A DNA stretch of 64,000 bases from CAYUYV01 sp050331455 (GTDB lineage Bacteria > Pseudomonadota > Alphaproteobacteria > JAJFIK01): positions 1 to 64,000 of the forward strand of contig JBHJGV010000061.1 of NCBI GenBank assembly GCA_050331455.1. Reading direction: 5' to 3'. The stretch's first letter is position 1; the number at the start of each line of letters is the position of its first letter. The notes under the pieces are model-generated. The model saw only the letters and a program-made list of their open reading frames with translations, searched no databases and was not told the DNA's origin. Below, piece by piece: positions 43,161 to 51,896 of this stretch. The translations under genes and the position numbers were made by a program.

Positions 43161-45305
43161 ATGGGACGGTATTTGAACCGATGGACGGGCCGGGTTGCGC
43201 TCGGGCTCGCGCTGGGGTTGGGCGGCGGCTTGGCTGGCGCTCAGGCGGCTGGCACCCAGGCAGCCGAGGCTCCGCCGGCCAAGGGCGACCACGGCGCCAT
43301 GGACGATGGTAAGAGGGACCACGGTAAGATGGGGCACGGCTCCGGCCAGTTGTCCGTGTCGCGCGCTGCGCGTTCAGCGCGGATCGTGGTTCCGGAGTTC
43401 GCGGAAAATTTCCGCCTGAACGACCACGAGGGCAAGTCCCACGAGTTGCATTATCGCCGGGACGCCAAGGCCATCGTGCTAATGACCCAGGGCAACAGCT
43501 GCCCCATCGTGCGCAACACCGTGCCCGACCTGAGGGCCATCCGGGACGACTATGCCGACAAGGGCGTCGTCTTCTACATGCTGAATTCCAATCTGCAGGA
43601 CACCCGCGAGACCGTCGCCAAGGAAGCCGAAGACTACGGGTTCGACATTCCGGTGTTGATCGACGAACACCAGATCATCGGCGAGGGCCTTGGCGTGACG
43701 CGCACGGCAGAGGTCTTCGTGATCGATCCGGCCCAGGGCTTTCGTATCGTCTACCACGGTCCCCTGAACGATCGTCAGTCCTATGAGCGCCAGCGCGCTA
43801 AAGCCAGTGAGCCCTATGTGCGCCAGGTCCTCGACCAGGTGCTCACCGGACAGGACGTGACCGTGCAGGGCCCGCCGATCATTCCGGGCTGCCTGATCAA
43901 TTTTCCGTCCCGCAATGCCAATTCCCAGACGGCCAGCCTCACCTACACCAAGGATGTGGCCCCGATCCTGGTCAAAAAATGCGCCATCTGTCACCAGGAA
44001 GGCGGCATCGGCCCCTGGGCCATGACGGAATACAAGGTCGTCCAGGGCTGGACGCCCATGATGCGGGAAGTCATCCGGACCCGTCGCATGCCGCCATGGC
44101 ATGCCGATCCCCATATCGGCACGTTTCAGGGCGACCGCTCTCTGACATCCGATGAAATCAAGACGATCGTTCACTGGATCGAAGCCGGCGCCCCGCGCGG
44201 CGAAGGGGAAGACCCCCTGAAGAGCGCCGATCTCGCGGCTCCGGACTGGCCGCTGGGCAAGCCCGATCTGATCCTGAAAGCGCCGGCCTTCACGGTACCT
44301 GCGACCGGCGTGATCGATTACGAGCACCCCGTCCTAGAGAATCCGCTAAAGGAAACGAAGTGGCTGAAGGCGACCACCTTCAAGGTCGGCGCGCGGCCGG
44401 TGGTGCACCACATCCTGTCCGGCTACATGTCCCAAGTGCCCGAAGACGGCAAAGCCTGGACCAGCCGTTGGGAGTTCTCGACGGGCGGCTATGCCGTTGG
44501 GGCGGAAAGCATGGAATATGGTGACGATGCCGGCGTGCCCCTGCCGGCTGGCGGCGCCATCGGCCTGCAGATGCACTACACCCCGACCGGCAAGGAAATG
44601 ACCGACGTGACAGAGGTCGGCTTCTACTTCCATGACGAGAAGCCGAAATACATCAATCGCTCCACGGTGATCCTCGATGCGTCCATCGTCATCCCGCCGG
44701 GCGAGTCGCGTCATACGGAGACGGCCTATATCAAGTTTCCGAAAGACGCGATCCTCATCCAGGCTTTCCCCCATGCCCACTATCGTGGCCACGCCTCCAA
44801 GTTGACCCTACGGCGGCCGGACGGCTCGGAAGAGGTCCTGGTTTCGCTGCCGAAATACGACTTCAACTGGCAGCGGTCCTATGTGTTCGAAGAGCCCATC
44901 GACATCCCGGCAGGATCCCTGCTCATCGCCGATACGGTCTATGACAATTCGGAACTGAACTTCGCCAATCCGGGTGCGGACAAGACGGTTCTGTGGGGCG
45001 AGCAAACCCATGAGGAAATGCTCTACACGGCCATGATCTTCCGCTGGAAGGACGAAACCACGGACAATCTGAAAGAGGAGTACAACACACTCCTCGACCG
45101 CGGTCGTTTGTTCTGGTCGATGGACGACAATATCGACGGTGTGCTCCAGCCCGCAGAGTTGCGCGGTCGGGTCGGTGAACCGCTCAAGCCGCATATCGCC
45201 AAGTTCGATGCGGACAAGAACGGCGTCTACAGCCTCAAGGAGTTCAACACCGCCCGTCAGACCCTGCGCCGCATGCGCCAGCAGCGCCAGCAAAGCGAAG
45301 ACTAA
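43161..45305 (+). CDS. Exported redoxin-cytochrome c-copper monooxygenase-like-EF-hand fusion
   Basis: 714 aa. Signal peptide (LGLALGLGGGLAGAQAAG), then a His/Gly/Met-rich spacer. Residues about 70-250: redoxin domain with Cys114 in GNSCPIVRN and a later IPGCLI Cys. Residues about 260-345: c-type cytochrome with CAICH (C274, C277, H278). Residues about 370-640: copper type II, ascorbate-dependent monooxygenase-like domain (PHM/DBM fold); candidate copper ligands are His416-His417 (VVHHIL), His472 (LQMHYTP), His538 and His540 (HAH) and Met620 (EEMLY), so both copper sites look intact. The tail has an EF-hand (DADKNGVYSLKEF). It is presumably periplasmic. The monooxygenase substrate is unknown; the heme and redoxin could deliver electrons. 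GGGAGG precedes ATG 43161; a strong terminator follows. Confidence 0.88.
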   Translation: MGRYLNRWTGRVALGLALGLGGGLAGAQAAGTQAAEAPPAKGDHGAMDDGKRDHGKMGHGSGQLSVSRAARSARIVVPEFAENFRLNDHEGKSHELHYRRDAKAIVLMTQGNSCPIVRNTVPDLRAIRDDYADKGVVFYMLNSNLQDTRETVAKEAEDYGFDIPVLIDEHQIIGEGLGVTRTAEVFVIDPAQGFRIVYHGPLNDRQSYERQRAKASEPYVRQVLDQVLTGQDVTVQGPPIIPGCLINFPSRNANSQTASLTYTKDVAPILVKKCAICHQEGGIGPWAMTEYKVVQGWTPMMREVIRTRRMPPWHADPHIGTFQGDRSLTSDEIKTIVHWIEAGAPRGEGEDPLKSADLAAPDWPLGKPDLILKAPAFTVPATGVIDYEHPVLENPLKETKWLKATTFKVGARPVVHHILSGYMSQVPEDGKAWTSRWEFSTGGYAVGAESMEYGDDAGVPLPAGGAIGLQMHYTPTGKEMTDVTEVGFYFHDEKPKYINRSTVILDASIVIPPGESRHTETAYIKFPKDAILIQAFPHAHYRGHASKLTLRRPDGSEEVLVSLPKYDFNWQRSYVFEEPIDIPAGSLLIADTVYDNSELNFANPGADKTVLWGEQTHEEMLYTAMIFRWKDETTDNLKEEYNTLLDRGRLFWSMDDNIDGVLQPAELRGRVGEPLKPHIAKFDADKNGVYSLKEFNTARQTLRRMRQQRQQSED

Positions 45306-45343
45306 TCGGTGCCTTGGACCGGTTCGACTTGAGCGATCAACAA

Positions 45344-45375
45344 AGAGGGTGCCGCGCGGCACCCTCTTTTTTTTT
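45344..45375 (+). terminator. Intrinsic terminator after the redoxin/PHM-like gene
   Basis: AGAGGGTGCC (45344-45353) and GGCACCCTCT (45358-45367) form a perfect 10-bp stem with a GCGC loop, followed by eight more T residues. Confidence 0.95.
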
Positions 45376-45400
45376 GGCGCGCTTGCGCTTGGGCGCACCC

Positions 45401-45432
45401 AAAAAAATCGCCCGGCTAAGGAGCCGGGCGAT
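45401..45432 (-). terminator. Intrinsic terminator for htpX (minus strand)
   Basis: An 11-bp perfect stem (45407-45417 with 45422-45432) and a 4-nt loop. On the minus strand it is followed by a run of T residues (complement of the A-run 45401-45407). It faces the plus-strand terminator 26 bp away. Confidence 0.93.
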
Positions 45433-45464
45433 AGGAATAAATGTCGCAGTCAGGACCGTATGCT

Positions 45465-46397
45465 TCAGCCCCAGGGGCCGGCCGCGCGGCGGGCTTTCAC
45501 GGATCCCGTCGGTGATGCGCCCCCGCCCGCTTCGGCGAGCGCCTTGATGCGCACCTCCAGCGGCGGGTGGCTGGCGAAGAGGGCATGCAGCCGTCCTCCG
45601 CTAATGGCCATGGCCTGCATTTCGTCGGGCAGGGACGGTCCGCCATAGGTTCGCTGCAGCGCCTGAAGGGCGCGGATCATCGAATCGCGCCCCGCAAGGT
45701 CGGCGCCGCCGATATCCGCTCGGAACTCCCGCTGCCGCGAGAACCACATGACGATCATCATGGCGAGAACGCCGAAAAGCATTTCGGCAATCAGGGAGAC
45801 GATCCAGAAGGCGGGGCCGTGCCCCTCTTCCACCCGAAAGACCACCCGGTCCACGAAATGGCCGACAATGCGGGACAGAACGATCACAAAGGTGTTCACC
45901 ACCCCCTGGATCAGGGCCAGGGTGACCATGTCCCCATTGGCCACATGGGCGACCTCATGGCCAAGCACGGCGGCGACTTCATCCGCTTCCATATGGTCGA
46001 GCAGCCCGGTGCTCACGGCCACCAGGGCGGCGTTCTTGTTCCACCCGGTGGCGAAGGCATTTGGCGAGGGATGATCGAAGATGCCCACCTCGGGCATGCC
46101 GATGCCTGCCCGCTGGGCCTGGGCCCGTACCGTCTCCACAATGAAACGTTCGGCATCGTTGCGCGGGCGCTTGATGACCTCCACCCCCATGGACGCCTTG
46201 GCCATGGGTTTGGAAATCAGGAGCGAAATGATCGATCCCGAAAAGCCGATGACGGCCGCGTAAACCAGCAAAGCCGAAAGATTGAGGTCCACGCCGTTCT
46301 CGGCGAGCAGACCGCTGAAACCGAACAGACTGAAAACAATGCTGATCATCGCCAGAATGGCGATGTTGGTTCCGACGAAAAGCAGGATCCGAAGCAC
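45465..46397 (-). CDS. htpX: HtpX, membrane zinc metalloprotease (M48)
   Basis: 310-aa heat-shock protease of membrane-protein quality control. Two N-terminal helices (LRILLFVGTNIAILAMISIVFSLF, LLVYAAVIGFSGSIISLLIS), the zinc motif GHEVAHVANGD, two further hydrophobic segments, and the third zinc-ligand region SRQREFRADIGGADL. Start is GTG 46397, giving the usual MxRILLF N-terminus, 8 nt after GAGG; longer frames to 46427 or 46496 are excluded because the promoter's -35 lies at 46491-46498. The RpoH-type promoter upstream and terminator downstream define a single-gene unit. Confidence 0.95.
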   Translation of the reverse strand: MLRILLFVGTNIAILAMISIVFSLFGFSGLLAENGVDLNLSALLVYAAVIGFSGSIISLLISKPMAKASMGVEVIKRPRNDAERFIVETVRAQAQRAGIGMPEVGIFDHPSPNAFATGWNKNAALVAVSTGLLDHMEADEVAAVLGHEVAHVANGDMVTLALIQGVVNTFVIVLSRIVGHFVDRVVFRVEEGHGPAFWIVSLIAEMLFGVLAMMIVMWFSRQREFRADIGGADLAGRDSMIRALQALQRTYGGPSLPDEMQAMAISGGRLHALFASHPPLEVRIKALAEAGGGASPTGSVKARRAAGPWG

Positions 46398-46466
46398 CGG
46401 ATGACCCTCCCCTAAGGTTGACGGCATGCCGCGCCGGGGCGCCCGACGCGTCATCGTGCCGAGCCT

Positions 46467-46498
46467 TAGATGGGACGAGCGCGGCCATGGGTTCAAGG
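46467..46498 (-). promoter_or_regulatory. RpoH (sigma-32) heat-shock promoter of htpX
   Basis: On the minus strand CCTTGAAC (46498-46491) is followed, with 17 bp after CTTGAA, by CCCATCTA (46474-46467). This matches the sigma-32 pattern CTTGAA-N13-17-CCCATxTA. The predicted start near 46460 leaves a leader of about 60 nt before the GTG at 46397. Confidence 0.7.
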
Positions 46499-46689
46499 GC
46501 CCGACCCGGCGTTTTCGCTCTTCTTCCGGTATGGCATTATGGAGTCAATGCTTCGAGCCGGACGGCAGGGGTGCACGCGCCCGCCGCATCTTGAGGTGAA
46601 GCCTGCCTCGCCCCCGCCCCGGGCTGCCTGCCGCGGCCCCGATCCGGTGCCAAACCCAGTACCAAAACAAGGGGGCATGGACCTGACCC

Positions 46690-47598
46690 ATGGCCGACGA
46701 TCCCTACACCATTCTCGGCGTCCCGAAGGACGCCTCCCAGGACGACATTCGCAAGGCCTATCGCAAGCTTGCCAAGGACCTGCACCCGGACCTGCATCCC
46801 GGCGACCAGCGCGCAGAGGACCGGTTCAAGGCGGTCTCGGCGGCCTACACCCTGCTCAGCGACCCGGACAAGCGGGCCCAGTACGATCGGGGTGAAATCG
46901 ACGCCTCGGGCGCAGAGCGGGCCCAGGGCTTTTACCGTCACTATGCGGATGATAATGTCGCCGGACGGTACAGCTCCTCCTCCGGCTTCGAGGACCTGTC
47001 CGATCTGTTTACGGATCTGTTCGGCCAGCGCATGCGGGCCGGGCGTACAGGCCCCGTGGCGGGGGCCGACCGGCATGTCGCGATCCAGGTGGATTTCATC
47101 ACCGCGACCACGGGCGGCAAGCAGCGCCTCACCCTGCCCGACGGCCAGACCCTGGACGTCACCATTCCGGCCGGCATCGAGGACGGCAAGACCCTGCGGC
47201 TCAAGGGCCGCGGGGGACCGGCGCCGGGCGAAGGTCCGCCGGGGGATGCCCTGGTGCGCATCGCGGTGCGGCCCCATGCGTTTTTTCGGCGCGAGGGCAA
47301 GGACATCCACCTCACCCTGCCCATCAGCTTCGACGAAGCGGTGCTCGGCGGGAAGGTCGAAGTTCCCACCCTGACGGGTCGGGTGACCATGACCCTGCCC
47401 AAAGGCGCCAATTCCGGCGATGTCCTGCGCCTCAAGGGCAAGGGCATCGCGCCCGCCGGCGCAAGTCTGGGGGACATGCATGTCACGCTGACCGTCATGA
47501 TGCCGGAGCGGCTGGATACCGGCCTGACGGCCTTTGCCGAGGAGTGGCGCCGGACCAACTCCTATGACCCCCGCGCCAAACTGTGGAGGGACCAATGA
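46690..47598 (+). CDS. cbpA: DnaJ-class co-chaperone CbpA
   Basis: 302-aa J-domain protein that stimulates DnaK. J domain at residues 1-70 with DPYTILGVPKDASQDDIRKAYRKLAKDLHPDLHPG, HPD intact. A linker (residues 75-120) with SSSSGFEDLSDLFTDLFG replaces the G/F region, and there is no zinc-finger domain, so it is class B/CbpA-type. Two C-terminal beta-domains follow (VTIPAGIEDGKTLRLKGRG, LTLPISFDEAVLGGKVEVPTL). The stop overlaps the cbpM start by 4 bp. It is divergent from htpX, a second proteostasis gene. Confidence 0.92.
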   Translation: MADDPYTILGVPKDASQDDIRKAYRKLAKDLHPDLHPGDQRAEDRFKAVSAAYTLLSDPDKRAQYDRGEIDASGAERAQGFYRHYADDNVAGRYSSSSGFEDLSDLFTDLFGQRMRAGRTGPVAGADRHVAIQVDFITATTGGKQRLTLPDGQTLDVTIPAGIEDGKTLRLKGRGGPAPGEGPPGDALVRIAVRPHAFFRREGKDIHLTLPISFDEAVLGGKVEVPTLTGRVTMTLPKGANSGDVLRLKGKGIAPAGASLGDMHVTLTVMMPERLDTGLTAFAEEWRRTNSYDPRAKLWRDQ

Positions 47599-47942
47599 CG
47601 CCGAGCCCCGTCATCTTAACCGAGGAACAGGTGGTGGCCCGGGTCTCCCGGCTGACGGCCACCCAATTGCGCGTGTGGATCCGGGAGGGTTGGATCGTGC
47701 CGGCCGAGACGGACAGGGGCCCGTGCTTCGACGAAGCGGATGTGGCCCGGATCAATCTGGTCTGTCAGCTCCGGGACGATCTGGGGCTCGACGACTCCGG
47801 CCTGCCCGTCGTCCTGTCCCTCATCGACCAGATCCACGGCCTGCGCCAGGAGCTCAAGGCCCTGGCCCAGGCCATCGAGGACGAACCCGCAGACGTGCAG
47901 CAGCGGATCGCCGAGGGCCTGCGCCGCCGCACACGCCCCTGA
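47595..47942 (+). CDS. cbpM: CbpM, MerR-like modulator of CbpA
   Basis: 115-aa protein with a MerR-type helix-turn-helix fold (LTATQLRVWIREGWIVPAETDRGPCFDEADVARINLVCQL) and a C-terminal helix (LPVVLSLIDQIHGLRQELKALAQAI). CbpM binds the CbpA J domain and inhibits it rather than DNA. ATG 47595 overlaps the cbpA stop (ATGA), the standard cbpAM arrangement. It is convergent with the SDR gene. Confidence 0.9.
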   Translation: MTPSPVILTEEQVVARVSRLTATQLRVWIREGWIVPAETDRGPCFDEADVARINLVCQLRDDLGLDDSGLPVVLSLIDQIHGLRQELKALAQAIEDEPADVQQRIAEGLRRRTRP

Positions 47943-47946
47943 TCCG

Positions 47947-48870
47947 TCAGCCGCGCTTGGCCCGGTCCTGGTCGTTTGCGGATTTGATCATGCTGCGGAT
48001 CTCCTCCCAGTCCTCGTCATCCAGCTTGGCCAGGGACGAAAAATTGCCGCCGCTGGCCAGATGGGCGCCGCCGTCGATTGCAATGGTCTGCCCGGTCAGG
48101 TAGTCGCAGCCGGGCGACAAAAGAAACGTGGCCAGATTGGTCAGTTCATGCATCTGCCCGACCCGGCCCATGGGGTTGCCGGAGACGGAAGACTCCGAGC
48201 CATCCGTCGCCTGACCGGGACTGAGCCGTTCCCAGGCGCCTTTCGTCGGAAACGGACCCGGCGCGATGGCGTTGAGGCGGATGCCATGGGGGCCCCATTC
48301 CACGGCCAGCGATTTGGTCATGATGTTGACGGCCGCCTTGGACATGGCCGACGGCACCGTGAACGGCCCGCCATTCCAGATCCAGGTGGTCAGGATGGAG
48401 ATCACACTGCCCCGATGCCCCCCGTCTATCCAACGGCGTCCTACGCCATGGGTGACGTAGAACGTCCCGTGGAAGACGATATTGGCGATGGCATCGAAGC
48501 CCCTGTGACTCAAATCCTTGGTGCGGGAAATGAAATTGCCTGCCGCATTGTTCACGAGACCCGTGAGTGGGCCGCCGACGAAGCACGCCTCGACCATCTC
48601 CTCCACGGAGTCGGGAACGCGAATGTCGCAGGTGACAGGAATGACCCGGCCGCCCTTCGGATGGCCCGCCATGATCTCGCCGGCGGTCTCTTCGAGCACG
48701 CTGCTGCGCCGGCCGGAAATGATCACATCGGCACCCAGCCTTTGGAAATGGCCGGCCATTTCCTTCCCCAGGCCCGTGCCGCCCCCGGTCACCAGAATTT
48801 TCTGTCCTGTCATCAGGCCCGGATGAAAGACCTCGGCCTCGGATGCCGGGACGCCTGTCACGTCAGTCAT
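47947..48870 (-). CDS. SDR oxidoreductase of the 2,4-dienoyl-CoA reductase type
   Basis: 307-aa short-chain dehydrogenase. NADP(H)-binding TGGGTGLGKEMAGHF near residue 25, RRSSV for the ribose phosphate, and NNAAGNF. In classical SDRs a YxxxK catalytic pair follows; here the segment is PSAMSKAAVNIMTKSLAVEWG, with Ser in place of Tyr, as in peroxisomal/bacterial 2,4-dienoyl-CoA reductases. The role would be reduction of dienoyl-CoA during unsaturated fatty-acid oxidation. The C-terminal extension beyond DGGAHLASGG is typical. Start ATG 48870 after GGAGGAG. Confidence 0.88.
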   Translation of the reverse strand: MTDVTGVPASEAEVFHPGLMTGQKILVTGGGTGLGKEMAGHFQRLGADVIISGRRSSVLEETAGEIMAGHPKGGRVIPVTCDIRVPDSVEEMVEACFVGGPLTGLVNNAAGNFISRTKDLSHRGFDAIANIVFHGTFYVTHGVGRRWIDGGHRGSVISILTTWIWNGGPFTVPSAMSKAAVNIMTKSLAVEWGPHGIRLNAIAPGPFPTKGAWERLSPGQATDGSESSVSGNPMGRVGQMHELTNLATFLLSPGCDYLTGQTIAIDGGAHLASGGNFSSLAKLDDEDWEEIRSMIKSANDQDRAKRG

Positions 48871-49232
48871 TCTTGTCTCCTCCTTTTGATCGGCCCGGTG
48901 GGATCCGTGGCCTCGCATTTATGCATGGCAGGCTACCATACGGCGCCGGGAGGGGCCGACGAGCCCCCCTCGCAAGGAGCAGTCCGTCCGCGACGGGAGG
49001 ACACAGATGCTTCGAATTGCTAACCAGAACTTGCCCCTCCGAAGGGATTCAACACTTGCTCCTGTTGCGCTCTTGCCGCCATCATTAAGGGCCATACCCG
49101 AGGCGTCGTCTATCGGCGGCGCCCCTCAGGGCATCCACGGCCCAGGATCCCCGTTCCCTGCGGAACCGGGGTCGGGCATGCAGGGTTGCCCGTGTGCGGG
49201 TGGAGGGGTTCCAAGTTTAAGGGAGTTGACCG
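48871..49232. other. Divergent intergenic region between the SDR and Rieske genes
   Basis: 362 bp. A frame opening at 49007 has a good GGGAGG site 6-7 nt before its ATG, but the peptide it would encode (about 95 aa, Pro/Ala/Gly-rich) has no recognisable features and runs past the Rieske start codon in another frame. It could be an untranslated leader or a leader peptide. No terminator or clear promoter hexamers were identified. Confidence 0.4.
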
Positions 49233-50936
49233 GTGGCGCTGTTTCCGTGGACCAACAACAACCTAAGGCAGCCAGACGAGCAGATCCCCTATAGCCGGCC
49301 GAAATTCAAGACCAAGCCGGTCCAGCCCAATACGCCCATGCCGGCCACGGAACTGTTCGGCCCGCCGCCCGATCGGGTCAGCCCACGGGTCGGTCGCGGG
49401 ACCCCTGCTGACAAAGCCCCCGATCCCTTTCTGGGCACGGAACGCATTCCGGCATCGCGCTATACCAGCCGGGATTTCATGACCCTTGAATGGGAGCGGA
49501 TGTGGAGCCAGGTGTGGCTGATGGCCTGCCGGGAGAGCGATATCGCCAAGCCCGGCACGGTCGTACCGTTCCAGATTGGGCGCGATACGATCCTGATCCT
49601 GCGTCAATGGGACGACAGCATCCGGGCCTTCTATAATGTCTGTCAGCACCGGGGCAGCCGCCTTCTGCCTACGGACGGTAGCCAGAACCCGACCCAAGTC
49701 AGCAGCCTGAAATGCGGGTTCCACCATTGGGAGTGGGACCTGGACGGCAGCCTGCGGTCGGTGCCCGATCCGGAAACCTTTCCCCAGGGCATTCCGTGCA
49801 ATGATCTTGCCTTGAATGAAGTCCGGTGCGCCAAATGGGGCGGGTGGGTCTTCATCTGCCTCGATCCGGAGGTCGAAAGCCTCGAAGAGTATCTTGAGAA
49901 CCTGCCCGAGCATCTCAACTGCTACCGCTTCGAAAATCTGGTGCACCAGATCGACCGGACCGTCACCTGGCCGTGCAACTGGAAAACGGCCATGGACATC
50001 TTCTCCGAGACCTATCATGTCCAGGCTGTCCATCCGCAGCTGATGGGGTGGACGGAAGATTACCATGTCCAGATCGACACCTATGGGCGGCACAGCCGGA
50101 TGCTGGTCCCGTTCTACCAGCCCTCGACCCGCAATCCGGATCAGACCTCGCTCAGCCCCGATATCGCCAATCAACTGGCCAATATGGGCATCCTTGCGCG
50201 GGATTTCGAAGGCCGACCCGCCGCGGCACGCCGGGCTCTGCAAAAGGCAAAGCGGGCGATAGAAGACCGGGCCATCCACCTGCCCTACCGCAACCTCAAT
50301 GACGAGCAGTTGACGGACAATTATCACTACACGGTGTTTCCGAATGTCGCGATGAACATCTTCGCCGACTACACGCTCATGATGCGGATGCGGCCCCACG
50401 AGGCCGACCCGAACCAGTGTTATTGCGATGTCCAGATTCTGGTCTATCAGGATCCCGGCAACACCAAAAAGCGACCGGTCCACACCGTTCATCACGAAGC
50501 GGATGTTTCGCTCGGCGATGTCATCGACCAGGATGCGGCACGCCTGCGCGAGGTTCAGGCAGGTTTGCGCAGCGGCGGATTCCCGGGACTGTTCCTGGGC
50601 GAGCAGGAACGGCGCATCCGTCACTTCCACCAGGTCCTGATGGCCTATGTGGATTTCGATCCCGCCTGGGATGGTGAAGCCGCGCTGGAGCAGACAGACC
50701 AACCGTCCACGGGACCCATGGGTCCCGCGGCGGATCCGGCCTATCGGCCTGCACCGACACCGCCGCAACAGCCACCGGTGGGTGGTCCGCCCCCAAGCGG
50801 CGGTCCCTATGCCGCTGCGGTACCCGGAACACCGCCGGGCGGTCAGGCCGCACAGCAACCGCCCGAAGGCACGGACCCGGCCCATCCGGGCTTCACCGGC
50901 ACGATCCCGGGCGGGTTCCTTCCTTCGGATTCCTGA
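49233..50936 (+). CDS. Rieske-type ring-hydroxylating oxygenase alpha subunit
   Basis: 567-aa oxygenase. The Rieske 2Fe-2S motif is C137-Q-H139 (VCQHRGSRL) and C161-G-F-H164 (KCGFHHWEWDLDG); the 21-residue spacer is a little longer than usual. The catalytic domain has the mononuclear-iron histidines H262 and H267 in ETYHVQAVHPQ. The C-terminal 75 residues are a Pro/Gly-rich, low-complexity tail (QQPPVGGPPPSGGP) unusual for the family. No reductase or ferredoxin gene is adjacent, so electron partners are elsewhere and the substrate is unknown. Start GTG 49233 follows AAGGGAG. Confidence 0.9.
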   Translation: MALFPWTNNNLRQPDEQIPYSRPKFKTKPVQPNTPMPATELFGPPPDRVSPRVGRGTPADKAPDPFLGTERIPASRYTSRDFMTLEWERMWSQVWLMACRESDIAKPGTVVPFQIGRDTILILRQWDDSIRAFYNVCQHRGSRLLPTDGSQNPTQVSSLKCGFHHWEWDLDGSLRSVPDPETFPQGIPCNDLALNEVRCAKWGGWVFICLDPEVESLEEYLENLPEHLNCYRFENLVHQIDRTVTWPCNWKTAMDIFSETYHVQAVHPQLMGWTEDYHVQIDTYGRHSRMLVPFYQPSTRNPDQTSLSPDIANQLANMGILARDFEGRPAAARRALQKAKRAIEDRAIHLPYRNLNDEQLTDNYHYTVFPNVAMNIFADYTLMMRMRPHEADPNQCYCDVQILVYQDPGNTKKRPVHTVHHEADVSLGDVIDQDAARLREVQAGLRSGGFPGLFLGEQERRIRHFHQVLMAYVDFDPAWDGEAALEQTDQPSTGPMGPAADPAYRPAPTPPQQPPVGGPPPSGGPYAAAVPGTPPGGQAAQQPPEGTDPAHPGFTGTIPGGFLPSDS

Positions 50937-50996
50937 CAGGGTTTACGAAAAACGACGTGGATTTGTTTTAAGGCGCCGGTTTTCGGCAGTGGGGGT

Positions 50997-51686
50997 TTAC
51001 TGAATCGCCCCCAGCATGCTGTCGATCACGACGGGATCGCTCTCGTCAACCACGGTCACATCGCCCGGCACGCTATAATGGGCTTCCGGCCCGCCGCTTC
51101 CAATCGTAACCGCGACCGCCTGTTTCAAAAGCGGTGGCATACGGAAAGACAGCAGCAAGCCATCCTCCGACATACACCAGCGCGCTTTCGACTCGCCGCG
51201 GTTGGCCGCCCAGACGTCGCAGGTTTCGCCTGCAATCTGCCGGCGTTCGCCGGTCGGCTCGCCGCCCAAGGCCCGGCCAAAATCCTCCGCGATTTCGGTA
51301 CCGTCGCGCCCGGAGACATAGGTGAGCAACGCCCCGCCATCTTCCTGGAAGACCCGCACGGCCTCCCGCTTCGCCAGGTCGATGGCGACCACGGTGTCGG
51401 CGCGCTGGATGACCCGGTGGTGCAACGAGGGCAGACTGTTATCGTCAACGGGCGTGAGTTTCTGGATCTGCACGCTTTCCCGGCCGTATTTGCGGGCACA
51501 TTCCGTCACGGTGCCTTTCTGGAGGCCTGAAATCCGATATTCAATGCAGTAGGCCTCCAGGGGGTGGAAGCGTTCTTGGGCTGTGGCCGCCGTGCCAACG
51601 AGGCCGGCGGTAAACGCCAGGACCGGCATGAGGCGCCCTAAAGTGAAGACCCCGCTGTCAAACGTCGACGCGCACATCCGTGCCAT
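50997..51686 (-). CDS. Exported hypothetical protein
   Basis: 229-aa protein that I do not recognise as a named family. A signal peptide (LGRLMPVLAFTAGLVGTAATAQ) precedes a domain with conserved-looking features: YCIEYRISGLQKGTVTECARKYG, HHRVIQRADTVVAIDLAKREAVR, and CDVWAANRGESKARWCMSEDGLLLSF. The last resembles the loaded-strand pattern of DUF4412-like or LolA-like periplasmic proteins, but this is tentative. Four Cys in the mature part could form two disulfides. Start ATG 51686 is 8 nt after GGAGGG. Divergent from mnmC. Confidence 0.65.
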   Translation of the reverse strand: MARMCASTFDSGVFTLGRLMPVLAFTAGLVGTAATAQERFHPLEAYCIEYRISGLQKGTVTECARKYGRESVQIQKLTPVDDNSLPSLHHRVIQRADTVVAIDLAKREAVRVFQEDGGALLTYVSGRDGTEIAEDFGRALGGEPTGERRQIAGETCDVWAANRGESKARWCMSEDGLLLSFRMPPLLKQAVAVTIGSGGPEAHYSVPGDVTVVDESDPVVIDSMLGAIQ

Positions 51687-51896
51687 GTCACTCACCCTCC
51701 TCGTCCGACATTTCAACCCGTGCGATGATTGGGCCCGCCTCCCTTGCATCGCCCTGGCCTTCCAGATTGCTCCTTCGCCCCTGATGCCCACTTACCCACT
51801 AGCCGGGAGAGTCGCCGCAGGGACAAGGCAAACCAGAAGCCTTAAGTGAATGTAACAAGCAGTTGCCTGGTATTGGGCAGTGGGAAAGACCGTCCG

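Noticed and set aside
49007..49294. A 95-codon frame with a good GGGAGG site upstream of the Rieske gene
   Set aside because: The peptide is low-complexity and overlaps the Rieske start in another frame; kept only as a note on the intergenic region.
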